A DNA stretch of 64,000 nucleotides from Jilunia laotingensis (lineage in GTDB: Bacteria > Bacteroidota > Bacteroidia > Bacteroidales > Bacteroidaceae). Positions within the stretch are counted from its first letter, which is position 1, and every line of letters begins with the position of its first letter. The position numbers were made by a program, and so were the translations under genes. Shown here piece by piece: positions 43,661 through 53,197 of this stretch. The notes beneath the pieces are model-generated. The model was not told the origin of the DNA. It saw only the letters and a list, made by a program, of their open reading frames with translations, and did no database searches. The DNA lies in NCBI RefSeq assembly GCF_014385165.1, contig NZ_JACRTF010000001.1:1302001-1366000 (forward strand), written 5' to 3'.

Positions 43661-45559
43661 ATGAAGACATTTGAAGAGCTGGGCCTATCTCCCGAGATAC
43701 GCAAAGCAGTCGAAGAAATGGGATACGAGACTCCCATGCCGGTACAAGAGGAAGTAATCCCGTACCTTTTAGGAGAAAATAATGATGTTGTAGCTCTTGC
43801 CCAAACCGGAACAGGAAAGACAGCCGCATTTGGTCTGCCGCTGATACAACAGATCGACGTGAAGAACCGGGTTCCCCAATCACTGATTTTATGCCCCACA
43901 AGGGAGCTTTGCCTGCAAATAGCAGGCGATCTGAACGATTACTCCAAATATGTGGACGGCCTGAAAGTGCTGCCGGTATATGGCGGATCGTCTATAGACA
44001 GTCAGATAAAAAGCCTGAAACGGGGAGTACACATCATTGTAGCTACACCCGGACGCTTGTTAGACCTGATGGAACGCAAAACCGTCTCTCTTTCCACCAT
44101 CCGCAACGTAGTGATGGATGAAGCAGACGAGATGCTGAACATGGGATTCACCGACAGCATCAATGCTATTTTAGCCGATGTGCCCCAAGAGCGTAACACA
44201 CTGTTATTCTCAGCTACCATGAGCCCGGAGATAGCTCGTATCTCCAAAAACTACCTCCATAATGCGAAAGAGATTACTATCGGACGTAAAAATGAGGGAA
44301 CCAGCAATGTCAAGCATGTAGTTTATACCGTACATGCTAAAGATAAATATGCCGCGTTGAAACGAATCGTAGATTTCTACCCACAGATTTATGGCATCAT
44401 CTTCTGCCGTACCCGTAAGGAGACGCAGGAAATAGCTGACAAATTGATGCAAGAAGGCTATAATGCCGATGCACTGCATGGGGAATTGTCACAAGCTCAA
44501 CGGGATGCTGTCATGCAGAAGTTCCGTATCCGCAACCTGCAACTTCTGGTAGCTACGGACGTGGCTGCACGTGGATTGGACGTTGATGACCTGACGCATG
44601 TTATCAACTACGGTTTGCCCGATGATACGGAAAGCTACACACACCGTAGCGGACGTACGGGACGTGCCGGAAAGACAGGTACTTCCATTGCCATTATCAA
44701 CTTGCGCGAAAAAGGAAAGATGCGTGCAATAGAACGTATCATCGGCAAGAAATTTCTTCCGGGAGAAATACCTACCGGTCAACAGATCTGCGAAAAGCAG
44801 CTCATCAAAGTGATCGATGATCTGGAAAAAGTGGAAGTAAACGAAGAAGAGATCGCCAATTTCATGCCGGAAATATATCGTAAGTTGGAATGGTTAAGCA
44901 AGGAAGACCTGATCAAGCGGATGGTATCGCATGAATTTAATCGGTTCTCCGAATACTATCATAACCGTGAGGACATACAACAACCTACAACGGAAAGTCG
45001 CGGAGAACGCGGCAGTCGCGGTGAAGGACGTGGAAATCGTGAAGGTGGCAGCCGAAAAGCAGCTCCCGGATTCACCCGCTTATTCATCAATCTCGGAAAG
45101 ATGGACAACTTCTTCCCGAACGAACTGATTGGTCTGTTAAACAGCAATACCCGCGGACGCATCGAATTGGGACGCATTGACCTTATGAAGAACTTTTCTT
45201 TCTTTGAAGTAGAAGAAAAGGAAGCCAAAAATGTCATTAAAGCATTGAGCCGCGCAAACTGGAACGGTCGCAGAGTTTCGGTCGAAGTAGCAGGAGAAGA
45301 AAGTTCTTCTGAGAAAAAAGGCGGTTATAAGCGCAAAGAAGGCGGCAAAGAGTCATCTTCAGCATCTTCTAGCTCCCGGAAAGATAAAGCCGGAAAATCA
45401 ACCAAACAGGCTGACAGCAAGAAACAAAAGTCTAGCAGGGAAGAACGCGGATACTCAAGTGCGCGTGGAAAGCAAGATGACTGGAAACAATTCTTCAAAG
45501 GAGATGCACCGGACTTTAGTGAAGAAGGCTGGGCGAAAAGAAAGCCGAAGAAGAAATAA
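43661..45559 (+). CDS. DEAD-box ATP-dependent RNA helicase (DeaD/CsdA type)
   Basis: This 632-residue cytoplasmic helicase carries the full motif set: Q motif (TFEELGLSPEIRKAVEEMGY), AQTGTGKTAAF, PTRELCLQIA, TPGRLLDL, DEADEML, SAT, HGELSQAQRD, ATDVAARGLD and HRSGRTGRAGKTG. After the core is a DbpA-type RNA-binding domain (about residues 475-550, FINLGKMDNFFPNELIGLLN). A Lys/Ser/Arg-rich tail follows. It fits roles in ribosome assembly and cold-shock RNA unwinding. The start is the ATG at 43661, after the -7 box. Confidence 0.93.
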   Translation: MKTFEELGLSPEIRKAVEEMGYETPMPVQEEVIPYLLGENNDVVALAQTGTGKTAAFGLPLIQQIDVKNRVPQSLILCPTRELCLQIAGDLNDYSKYVDGLKVLPVYGGSSIDSQIKSLKRGVHIIVATPGRLLDLMERKTVSLSTIRNVVMDEADEMLNMGFTDSINAILADVPQERNTLLFSATMSPEIARISKNYLHNAKEITIGRKNEGTSNVKHVVYTVHAKDKYAALKRIVDFYPQIYGIIFCRTRKETQEIADKLMQEGYNADALHGELSQAQRDAVMQKFRIRNLQLLVATDVAARGLDVDDLTHVINYGLPDDTESYTHRSGRTGRAGKTGTSIAIINLREKGKMRAIERIIGKKFLPGEIPTGQQICEKQLIKVIDDLEKVEVNEEEIANFMPEIYRKLEWLSKEDLIKRMVSHEFNRFSEYYHNREDIQQPTTESRGERGSRGEGRGNREGGSRKAAPGFTRLFINLGKMDNFFPNELIGLLNSNTRGRIELGRIDLMKNFSFFEVEEKEAKNVIKALSRANWNGRRVSVEVAGEESSSEKKGGYKRKEGGKESSSASSSSRKDKAGKSTKQADSKKQKSSREERGYSSARGKQDDWKQFFKGDAPDFSEEGWAKRKPKKK

Positions 45560-45638
45560 ATTCTAGCACTAATTATATTAGAATATTATTCCACCAAAGA
45601 AACAAGGGGATGTGTAATAGCTCCCCCTTCTTCAAGAT

Positions 45639-45677
45639 AATCACCCACGCTATATCAATTTTGTAGCGTGGGTGATT
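45639..45677. terminator. Strong hairpin after the helicase gene
   Basis: AATCACCCACGCTA (45639-45652) pairs perfectly over 14 bp with TAGCGTGGGTGATT (45664-45677) around an 11-nt loop. The T run is weak, but stem strength suggests a terminator. Confidence 0.7.
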
Positions 45678-45762
45678 GTTATTTATGAGGGGTTGGATAC
45701 CCTCCCATTACCAGGCAATTCTGTTTTTATAGAAGATGGATTAACAAAATCAGGAAAAATAT

Positions 45763-45770
45763 TACCTTTG
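45763..45770 (+). promoter_or_regulatory. -7 box for the DMT transporter gene
   Basis: TACCTTTG, a full TAnnTTTG match, 33 bases before the ATG at 45804. Confidence 0.55.
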
Positions 45771-45803
45771 CACCGAATTTAACGATTAATCCTACTCCTT
45801 GAC

Positions 45804-46667
45804 ATGAACAAGTTTAACGGTTTCTTATACGGGCTTCTATCATCGGCATCTTTCGGACTCATCCCGATGTTCACGATACCTGCCATGATGCAAGGGATGC
45901 AGTTCGACTCCATATTACTCTACCGTTTTTTGTTTGCCACACTGGCATTAGGGGGCATCTTGTTGCTCAACGGTGAATCTTTCCGGATCAACCGGTCTGC
46001 AATTCCATCACTCATATTATTAGCATTACTATACCTTATGTCGGCTGTTTTCCTCTTTTGGGGATATAAATTTATGGCAAGCGGGGTAGCTACTACGTTA
46101 CACTTTATGTATCCGGTAATGACTACATTGATCATGATGATCTTTTTTCATGAAAGAAAGTCCATATGGAGATTTCTGGCTATCGCACTTGCCATAACAG
46201 GGGTCTTTTTCCTATCACGGGGAGATGATTCGGGAAGCATTACATTAATCGGCATTATCATTGTGTTGCTCTCAGCCTTGGGGTATGCGCTTTATCTGGT
46301 AACGGTCAGCCAACTGAAAGTAGGGCAAATGAAAGGGTTGCTACTGACTTTTTACGTATTTCTCTTCGGTTCACTGCTTCTGTTTATAGGAATAAACGTT
46401 TCAGGAACCCTTCAAATGATCCCTGATTTACGTACAGGAGGGAATCTGATAATGTTAGCCATTATACCCACAGTCATATCCAATCTTGCCCTAGTCCGAG
46501 CAGTGAAGAGCATCGGCTCTACACTGACCTCCGTATTAGGAGCGATGGAACCTGTAACAGCGGTTAGTGTAGGTATCTTTATGTTCGGAGAACCGTTTAC
46601 GAGCAATATAGGCACAGGTATAGCACTTATAATCACGGCTGTAACGGTAATCATCCTAAAGCGTTGA
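45804..46667 (+). CDS. DMT superfamily (EamA) transporter
   Basis: This 287-residue inner-membrane protein has about ten hydrophobic helices in two EamA halves: GLLSSASFGLIPMFTIPAMM to GVFFLSRGDDS, then LIGIIIVLLSALGYALYLVT to the end. EamA proteins export metabolites such as amino acids or nucleotide sugars. The substrate is not readable. It is convergent with the S46 peptidase gene, whose stop is 14 bp away. Confidence 0.88.
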   Translation: MNKFNGFLYGLLSSASFGLIPMFTIPAMMQGMQFDSILLYRFLFATLALGGILLLNGESFRINRSAIPSLILLALLYLMSAVFLFWGYKFMASGVATTLHFMYPVMTTLIMMIFFHERKSIWRFLAIALAITGVFFLSRGDDSGSITLIGIIIVLLSALGYALYLVTVSQLKVGQMKGLLLTFYVFLFGSLLLFIGINVSGTLQMIPDLRTGGNLIMLAIIPTVISNLALVRAVKSIGSTLTSVLGAMEPVTAVSVGIFMFGEPFTSNIGTGIALIITAVTVIILKR

Positions 46668-46680
46668 TAAGAAGAAGCGG

Positions 46681-48813
46681 TCACTTGATCTTTAATTCCT
46701 TGACCAGATTGGCTGCCTCACCATACTTCTCAATTACAAAAAGCATGTAGCGTACATCCACTCCGATACAACGCTGCAATTCAGGTTCGAAAACGATGTC
46801 GCTACTCATGGCCTCCCAATTCCCATCGAAAGCAAGACCAAGAAGTTCTCCTTTGGAATTGAACATGGCACTCCCTGAGTTACCACCGGTTATATCATTA
46901 TTAGAGATAAAGCAGACCTTCATTTCGCCCTTTTCATCGGCATAACGCCCAAAATCTCCTGCACAGAATAGCTCCAGCAAGCGTGGGCTTACTTCAAAAT
47001 CAGGATCTCCCTGATGATCGCGCATCTTCTCAAAAATGCCCATCGGGGTCGTGTAATAGTTATAAAAAGCCCCATCAAAAGGGGAATAACTGCAAACCGT
47101 ACCAAAACTGAGACGCATGGTAGAATTGGCATCCGGATAGAAATTACGATCGGCATACATACGACGTACGGCAGCATTGAACAAACGCTCGTCACGTTCA
47201 ATCTTCTCCGAAGCCTCCCGCATTTCAAAATTCATATCATAATAGGAAGCAAGCATATCTATGCCTAAAGATATGGCAGGATCTTCAATGATATTAAAGG
47301 TGGTATCCTTCTCGAAGAAACGTTTTAAGCCACGCAGCGTGGTTATCTCCGAACGGGCATACAACGTATCGACATAAGCCTTGTCGTCACCATTATAGAG
47401 TGTATCAATCGTTTGGTACATCGGTGGCAAATAACGAGCCGGTACTTTCTCGCGGTATTCTTTCAATAAAGCAGTGAAGACCTCTTTGTCGATGGAAAGA
47501 TCCAAATCCTCATATTTCTCAATAATCTTTTTCAGGTGGGCAATCACTTGCTTCTCTTCGCCTTCAAAATCGAAGTTGAGTATCTCCAATGCCAGTTGAA
47601 TCAGTTCCGGGCCGTTGACAAATGACTCACCGAAATACGCCAACGCACGGTTTGCTTCCCGGCGGCTTTTATAATTCAACTCCAAAGAGGATAGTAAATG
47701 CATCAGTTCTTCCCGTTCCCCAGGCGTATTCTGAATCCATTGGCGGAGGGTAGCTTCCATCTCACGCTTTTTCTCCAAGACTTTCAGTTTACGGATAGCT
47801 TTATTAGTTCCGATGCTATTTTTCCAGTAATTGGAACTTTCATCATATTTGGAGGCATATTTGATGCGAATATCATCCCTACGATCCATTTCACGTTTCC
47901 AGATCGCCTGTTTTACCCCACGCACATCGATCATCGCCTGGTTCATACCGTTCATCATCTCCTCTATGCCGAAAGAAGAAAGAAAACGTTCCGTACTACC
48001 CGGATAACCCAATGTCATACAGAAAGACCCCTCTTTATAGCCATCCAGAGACACCGGAGCGACATAGGGGGGATGGTAAGGCACATTTTCCGGGGAATAA
48101 TCAGCCGGACGGTTGTTCTTATCGGAATAGATACGGAAGACGCTAAAATCACCTGTATGACGGGGCCACATCCAGTTGTCCGTATCCCATCCGAACTTCC
48201 CGATAGAAGAAGGAGGCGCAAACACAAGCCTGACATCGTTGAAATCGCGATAAACGGAAAGCCAGAATTCATTCCCGCCATAATAAGCATCTACCACTCC
48301 CACTAGTGTAGAGTCCTTCCGGCTAACTTCGTCCGATATGAGACGGGCAATGGAATCGATGGCCATTGTACGCTGCGCTTCATTCATCGAATCATCGGTT
48401 GCCTTCAAAACACGCTTTGTCACGTCTTCCGTGCGAAGCAGGAAGCGGACATACAGTTCCGGATTGGGCAGTTCTTCCGACCGGTTGTGAGCAACAAATC
48501 CATCTTTCAGATAATCATGCTCCACGGTGGAGTGCTGCTGTATGCTACTGAAACCACAATGATGATTGGTAAAGACCAGCCCGTCTTCCGAAACCACTAC
48601 ACCGGAACAAAACCCTCCAAAGCTGACAACCGCATCTTTTAACGAAGCTTTCCTCGGACTGTAAATTTTATCGGCAGGCATCTGCAATCCCAACTCTTTC
48701 ATAGCCTGCCTGGTCTGTTTGTTCAAATTGCCCAAGAGCCACATGCCTTCATCGGCATGTACCCCCATACTGCATACAACAAACACAAGTAAAATAATTT
48801 GCTTCAGTCTCAT
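46681..48813 (-). CDS. S46 family dipeptidyl peptidase (DPP7-like)
   Basis: This 710-residue exported serine peptidase has a signal peptide ending at VHADEG. The catalytic His lies in TNHHCGFSSIQQHS (about residue 89) and the nucleophile Ser in GGNSGSAMFN (about residue 649). The S1 pocket segment reads GLAFDGNWEAMSSDI: a Gly at the position that is Arg in acidic-specific DPP11. That points to DPP7-like preference for hydrophobic P1 residues. S46 peptidases occur in Bacteroidetes and cut dipeptides in the periplasm. Confidence 0.9.
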   Translation of the reverse strand: MRLKQIILLVFVVCSMGVHADEGMWLLGNLNKQTRQAMKELGLQMPADKIYSPRKASLKDAVVSFGGFCSGVVVSEDGLVFTNHHCGFSSIQQHSTVEHDYLKDGFVAHNRSEELPNPELYVRFLLRTEDVTKRVLKATDDSMNEAQRTMAIDSIARLISDEVSRKDSTLVGVVDAYYGGNEFWLSVYRDFNDVRLVFAPPSSIGKFGWDTDNWMWPRHTGDFSVFRIYSDKNNRPADYSPENVPYHPPYVAPVSLDGYKEGSFCMTLGYPGSTERFLSSFGIEEMMNGMNQAMIDVRGVKQAIWKREMDRRDDIRIKYASKYDESSNYWKNSIGTNKAIRKLKVLEKKREMEATLRQWIQNTPGEREELMHLLSSLELNYKSRREANRALAYFGESFVNGPELIQLALEILNFDFEGEEKQVIAHLKKIIEKYEDLDLSIDKEVFTALLKEYREKVPARYLPPMYQTIDTLYNGDDKAYVDTLYARSEITTLRGLKRFFEKDTTFNIIEDPAISLGIDMLASYYDMNFEMREASEKIERDERLFNAAVRRMYADRNFYPDANSTMRLSFGTVCSYSPFDGAFYNYYTTPMGIFEKMRDHQGDPDFEVSPRLLELFCAGDFGRYADEKGEMKVCFISNNDITGGNSGSAMFNSKGELLGLAFDGNWEAMSSDIVFEPELQRCIGVDVRYMLFVIEKYGEAANLVKELKIK

Positions 48814-48842
48814 ATCATTTTAGTAAGTTGATGAGATTCCTC

Positions 48843-50198
48843 TCATTCCACAATCAGTTTAATCTTCTTTGCCCCCACACGAGCCTGCAACCATTCGGTG
48901 ATTTTCTTCTTTTCATTTTCACTCGGATGCCTTTCAAACTTCAATACAGCCAGTGCTACCGTATCGGTTTTCAACGAATCCACCGAAGTTTCCAAAGAAT
49001 GAGAGATGGAAACGGACTTCACCGAAGGATACAATACCTTCAATTCCGGTATAATGGTACGGCTCATCGCGTCATAAGTCTTATACTTCTTCAAAGTTGT
49101 CTCCAAAGAGGAAATCTTCACTTGCTGTTCCTGTAACCGCTGTTCGCTGTTTTTATAGAAATCTTCCATCACCATGGCACGGATAGAGGATATGTCCATC
49201 GCATCATTATTCATCCCCTGCAAAACAATCAGTTTGGAGTTCTCCAGTTGATACTGTTTCATCTTGTTACGCGCCAGTTCGATAGAAGCATCCGGAACTT
49301 CCGGGCCGATCAGGACGACACGGATTTCCTTCTTCTCGTAACTGATCTTTTTATCAAGAACCTGCGTATTCTCAAAGTTCAGCTCCTCATTAATGAAACG
49401 GTTGGCAGCAGTATCGTAGAACGTACTCTTTATAATGCCAAAAGTCAGATAAACAGCCGGACACATGGTCAGAACGACAATCAGGATAATGTATTTCCGC
49501 ACTTTCTTCTCACGGTTCTTATCGACAAACTCTTTTCGCTGGAAGTGCATCACCCGGACACCGATATAAGTAGCAAGGCTGATGAATACGGAGTTTATAA
49601 AATACAGGTAAAAAGCACCCAGGAAATAAATTAAGTTACCGGATGCCAATCCATATCCAGCCGTACACAACGGAGGCATCAACGCTGTCGCGATGGCTAC
49701 GCCCGGAATCACATTTCCTTTCTCTTTCGTGGAGAGCGCAACCACACCTGCCAATCCACCGAAGAGAGCGATGAATACGTCATAAATTGTAGGCGAAGTA
49801 CGTGCCAACAACTCAGATTGCGCCTCAGCAATGGGGGTAAAAAGAAAGAAAATGGTTGCCGTAGTAACACTGAACGCTGTCGTGATAAGGAAACTCTTCA
49901 AGGAGCGTTTCATCAGTTCAAAATCGTTCAGCCCCACAGAAAGACCTACTCCCATGATAGGTCCCATCAGCGGAGAGATCAACATCGCACCGATAATCAC
50001 AGCAGTTGAGTTGACATTCAATCCCAGGGAAGCCATAAAAATGGCGAAAATCAGAATCCAGAGGTTAGCTCCTTTGAATTCAACTCCCTTACGGATGGAA
50101 TCTACGGTTTCAAGCTCATTGTCTTTATCTTTTCTCAGGTCGAGATATTCACGCAGAAAGCTTTTGACTGCAAAAATGTTACGGTTGTCTGTTTTCAT
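48843..50198 (-). CDS. DUF389 (TIGR00341) membrane protein
   Basis: This 451-residue protein has an N-terminal DUF389 core with five or six membrane helices (about residues 45-245, including AVIIGAMLISPLMGPIMGVG and GVAIATALMPPLCTAGYGLA) and a long C-terminal soluble part with a coiled coil (EQRLQEQQVKISSLETTLKK). The function of the family is not established. Its start lies 2 bp after the flippase stop, so it is in an operon with the flippase and probably ruvB. Confidence 0.88.
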   Translation of the reverse strand: MKTDNRNIFAVKSFLREYLDLRKDKDNELETVDSIRKGVEFKGANLWILIFAIFMASLGLNVNSTAVIIGAMLISPLMGPIMGVGLSVGLNDFELMKRSLKSFLITTAFSVTTATIFFLFTPIAEAQSELLARTSPTIYDVFIALFGGLAGVVALSTKEKGNVIPGVAIATALMPPLCTAGYGLASGNLIYFLGAFYLYFINSVFISLATYIGVRVMHFQRKEFVDKNREKKVRKYIILIVVLTMCPAVYLTFGIIKSTFYDTAANRFINEELNFENTQVLDKKISYEKKEIRVVLIGPEVPDASIELARNKMKQYQLENSKLIVLQGMNNDAMDISSIRAMVMEDFYKNSEQRLQEQQVKISSLETTLKKYKTYDAMSRTIIPELKVLYPSVKSVSISHSLETSVDSLKTDTVALAVLKFERHPSENEKKKITEWLQARVGAKKIKLIVE

Positions 50199-50200
50199 AA

Positions 50201-51646
50201 TTATTTCTTCACAAAACGGTTAATAATCGGTATTTGCCTTAACGGTAAGTCGTGTTTGACAATATATCCTATAAATACAAAAAGCAAAAGTGTACGAACC
50301 AGCATGCGGAGGATCATATTCTCCAAAGGCAGCCACTCCCCTATGCCGTATATCACGAGTGCCAGAAGGACGTAAGCCCCAATGCTTTTCAAGTCATAGT
50401 CGATGGGGTATTTCTTCTGTCCCACAAAATAAGATAGCAGCATGGCAACGGCATATCCCGTGAATCCTGCCCATGCACAAGCCATATACCCATAAATGGG
50501 AATAAGGAATATGTTCATCAAGATCACGATCGTACAAGCGGTGAGAGAGAAATAGGCTCCCCACCGGGTTTCATCGGTCAGCTTGTACCAGAACGAAAGA
50601 TTGAAATAGATGCCCATGAACATTTCAGCCGCCATCACGATGGGAACAACCCTCAACCCTTCCCAATAACCGCGCCCGATGACATAGCGCAGTATGTCCA
50701 GATAGAACATTACAGCAAGGAATGCCAGCAGGGTAAAGATGATGAAGAACTTCATGGCCTGTGCATACATCTTCCGGTTGTCTTTCTCCTTGCTTTTGCC
50801 AAAGACAAAAGGCTCGTAGGCAAAACGGAAAGCCTGTGTAAACATCGCCATGATCATGGCGATCTTACTGGTAGCTCCATAGATACCCAGTTGCACATCG
50901 GCAGTGGCTTTATCGGGATAAACGAACGGAAAGATGATTTTATCGGCAACCTGGTTCAATATACCTGCAATTCCCAATATCAGGATAGGGAAAGAATAAC
51001 GGAACATCCGCTTCATTAGTTCCCGGTCAAGCGTATAGCGGAAGCCTCGAAGTTCGGAAATCAAGCAAACCATCACGATGGAAGTACAGATGAGGTTGAT
51101 AAGGAAGGCAACGCCCACGTTCGTACCTTTCAATCCTACAAAATAAAAGATGTTCAGCGCAATGCTGGCAAAGATAAAAAGCAGTTTCAATGCTGCAAAC
51201 TTGATAGGACGTTTTTTATAACGCAGATAAGCAAACGGTATGCTCTGAATGGCATCCATCGCAATTACGATCAGCATCATGCCGAGATACCAGGGATGAT
51301 CTTCATACCCCATCAGCCCAGCGATCGGCTTCAAAAACACCAGACAAATAAAAAGAAAAGAGAGTGAGATTCCACCTACCGTCATCAAAGTGGTGGAATA
51401 AACTCGTACCGGATCATCTTCTCCCTTATTGGCAAAGCGGAAAAAACCAGTTTCCATCCCGCACGTCAGCAACACTAACAGAAGTGCCGTAATGGCGTAC
51501 ATATTCGTAATGATTCCATAGCCACCTGTAGAGGCAGGCAGTGATATGGTATATATAGGTACCAGCAGATAGTTCAGAAAACGTCCGACAATACTGCTGA
51601 TACCATAAATGGCAGTATCTTTTGCTAATGATTTTAATCCACTCAT
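50201..51646 (-). CDS. Oligosaccharide flippase family protein
   Basis: This 481-residue inner-membrane protein has about 14 helices and MATE/Wzx-like features, from GLKSLAKDTAIYGISSIVGR and FLNYLLVPIYT to the C-terminal GQKKYPIDYDLKSIGAYVLL. Such proteins flip lipid-linked saccharides for surface glycans. No glycosyltransferase genes are near, so its partner pathway is elsewhere. It lies between ruvB and the DUF389 gene on the minus strand. Confidence 0.85.
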   Translation of the reverse strand: MSGLKSLAKDTAIYGISSIVGRFLNYLLVPIYTISLPASTGGYGIITNMYAITALLLVLLTCGMETGFFRFANKGEDDPVRVYSTTLMTVGGISLSFLFICLVFLKPIAGLMGYEDHPWYLGMMLIVIAMDAIQSIPFAYLRYKKRPIKFAALKLLFIFASIALNIFYFVGLKGTNVGVAFLINLICTSIVMVCLISELRGFRYTLDRELMKRMFRYSFPILILGIAGILNQVADKIIFPFVYPDKATADVQLGIYGATSKIAMIMAMFTQAFRFAYEPFVFGKSKEKDNRKMYAQAMKFFIIFTLLAFLAVMFYLDILRYVIGRGYWEGLRVVPIVMAAEMFMGIYFNLSFWYKLTDETRWGAYFSLTACTIVILMNIFLIPIYGYMACAWAGFTGYAVAMLLSYFVGQKKYPIDYDLKSIGAYVLLALVIYGIGEWLPLENMILRMLVRTLLLFVFIGYIVKHDLPLRQIPIINRFVKK

Positions 51647-51694
51647 GTAGGTTAGTGATTAACTGTTTAGTGATAAATGATTAGTATAAGTCCA

Positions 51695-52729
51695 CTAATC
51701 ACTACCAAACAAGCTTCCTTGGTTACTATTGTAAATGCTACGCCCCAAATGTTTATAGGCCAGTTCCGTTACTTCGCGCCCGCGAGGCGTTCGTTTCAGG
51801 AAACCTTCTTTGATCAGGAAAGGCTCATAAACTTCTTCGATGGTTCCGGCATCTTCTCCTAAAGCCGTAGCAATGGTGGTAAGTCCAACGGGACCGCCTT
51901 TGAACTTATCGATAATCGTACAAAGTATCTTATTATCTATTTCGTCCAGCCCATACTTGTCGATGTTCAAAGCTTCCAGCGAAAAGTTAGCTATCTCCGT
52001 ATCGATGGAACCAGAACCCTTCACTTGTGCAAAATCGCGTACACGGCGGAGCAGTGCATTAGCAATACGAGGCGTACCACGGCTGCGGGAAGCTATTTCA
52101 CCGGCAGCGGGAACCGAACACGGCACATTCAAGATAGAAGCAGAACGACGGATGATATTGCTCAATACATCATCATCATAGTATTCCAGATGCAGGTTGA
52201 TGCCGAACCGTGCCCGCAAAGGAGCGGTTAACAGGCCACTACGGGTAGTTGCGCCAACAAGTGTAAAAGGACTCAGATCAATCTGAATGCTCCTTGCAGA
52301 AGGACCTTTGTCAATCATTATGTCGATGCGGTAATCTTCCATAGCAGAGTACAAATACTCCTCCACAACCGGAGACAAACGATGGATTTCGTCGATAAAC
52401 AACACATCGTTCGGCTCGAGACTGGTAAGTACACCGGCCAGATCACCCGGTTTATCAAGCACCGGCCCTGAAGTAATTTTAAATCCTACCCCAAGTTCGT
52501 TAGCGATGATATTAGATAGCGTTGTTTTTCCCAGTCCGGGAGGTCCATGCAAAAGAACATGGTCAAGAGCTTCCCCACGAAGACGAGCGGCTTTTACAAA
52601 GATGCGGAGATTATCCACCACTTTATCCTGCCCGCTAAAGTCTTCAAAGCTAAGTGGACGAAGTGCATTCTCAAAATCCCGTTCGCGGCTCGTTAGTTGA
52701 TGATCCCGTATATTAAAGTCTTCTTCCAT
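51695..52729 (-). CDS. ruvB: Holliday junction DNA helicase RuvB
   Basis: This 344-residue AAA+ motor drives branch migration with RuvA. It has Walker [12 protein letters not shown], Walker [10 protein letters not shown], sensor 1 [18 protein letters not shown] and the C-terminal winged helix ([29 protein letters not shown]). I take the ATG at 52729 ([20 protein letters not shown]), which matches the family N-terminus. The 15 extra residues possible upstream run into the promoter region. Confidence 0.96.
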   Translation of the reverse strand: MEEDFNIRDHQLTSRERDFENALRPLSFEDFSGQDKVVDNLRIFVKAARLRGEALDHVLLHGPPGLGKTTLSNIIANELGVGFKITSGPVLDKPGDLAGVLTSLEPNDVLFIDEIHRLSPVVEEYLYSAMEDYRIDIMIDKGPSARSIQIDLSPFTLVGATTRSGLLTAPLRARFGINLHLEYYDDDVLSNIIRRSASILNVPCSVPAAGEIASRSRGTPRIANALLRRVRDFAQVKGSGSIDTEIANFSLEALNIDKYGLDEIDNKILCTIIDKFKGGPVGLTTIATALGEDAGTIEEVYEPFLIKEGFLKRTPRGREVTELAYKHLGRSIYNSNQGSLFGSD

Positions 52730-52762
52730 AAAATCTCGTACACATATTTCTGATATAGACGA

Positions 52763-52770
52763 CAAAGATA
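52763..52770 (-). promoter_or_regulatory. -7 box for ruvB
   Basis: The minus strand reads TATCTTTG, a full TAnnTTTG match, 33 bases before the chosen ruvB start. This supports 52729 over 52774. Confidence 0.55.
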
Positions 52771-52903
52771 GCATAAATCAAAAATACTCTACTAATAGTT
52801 GACACTATTTGTTTTTCTTGGAAACTTCGGAATCAGTCTATTGATAAAAACAAGGCAAAATAGTGCGGTCTATTTATGCCATTTATAAAACTATCGCATA
52901 TTA

Positions 52904-53176
52904 TTATTCGTACACCAAATAAATCTCATTAGTCATAAAATTTATCTCCCAATTTCCCCCTTCTATGCTTTCCCAATGATATTCTTCTGCCATACGATCC
53001 CACCAGTTTTGAAACTTCAGACCTGTATTACCCAAATCCTTAACCAGTTTCTCATATAAAGCCTCATCAGCAACAGTTATTATTTTTGATAATTCTTTTA
53101 GTCCATTACGACGTTCATGCAAAGCCTGAATTTCATTCTTCTCCTCTTCAGAAACAGTTCCAATTAACTTTTTCAT
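52904..53176 (-). CDS. CXXX repeat peptide modification system accessory protein
   Basis: This 90-residue soluble protein (MKKLIGTVSEEEKNEIQALH, HERRNGLKELSKIITVADEA, LKFQNWWDRMAEEYHWESIE) is acidic and mostly helical. I recall a family of this size and start, annotated as a CXXX repeat peptide modification system protein. The recognition is from memory. It could be a peptide-recognition or chaperone partner for the radical SAM enzyme. It is the last gene of the minus-strand operon, 21 bp after the gene at 53198. Confidence 0.7.
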   Translation of the reverse strand: MKKLIGTVSEEEKNEIQALHERRNGLKELSKIITVADEALYEKLVKDLGNTGLKFQNWWDRMAEEYHWESIEGGNWEINFMTNEIYLVYE

Positions 53177-53197
53177 AACATACCAATTATTATTAGT

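Noticed and set aside
51645..51715. Several TTAGTGAT copies between ruvB and the flippase gene
   Set aside because: They are short and irregularly spaced. With the inverted ACTAATCACTA they can form a weak hairpin, but they do not amount to an array or a clear terminator.
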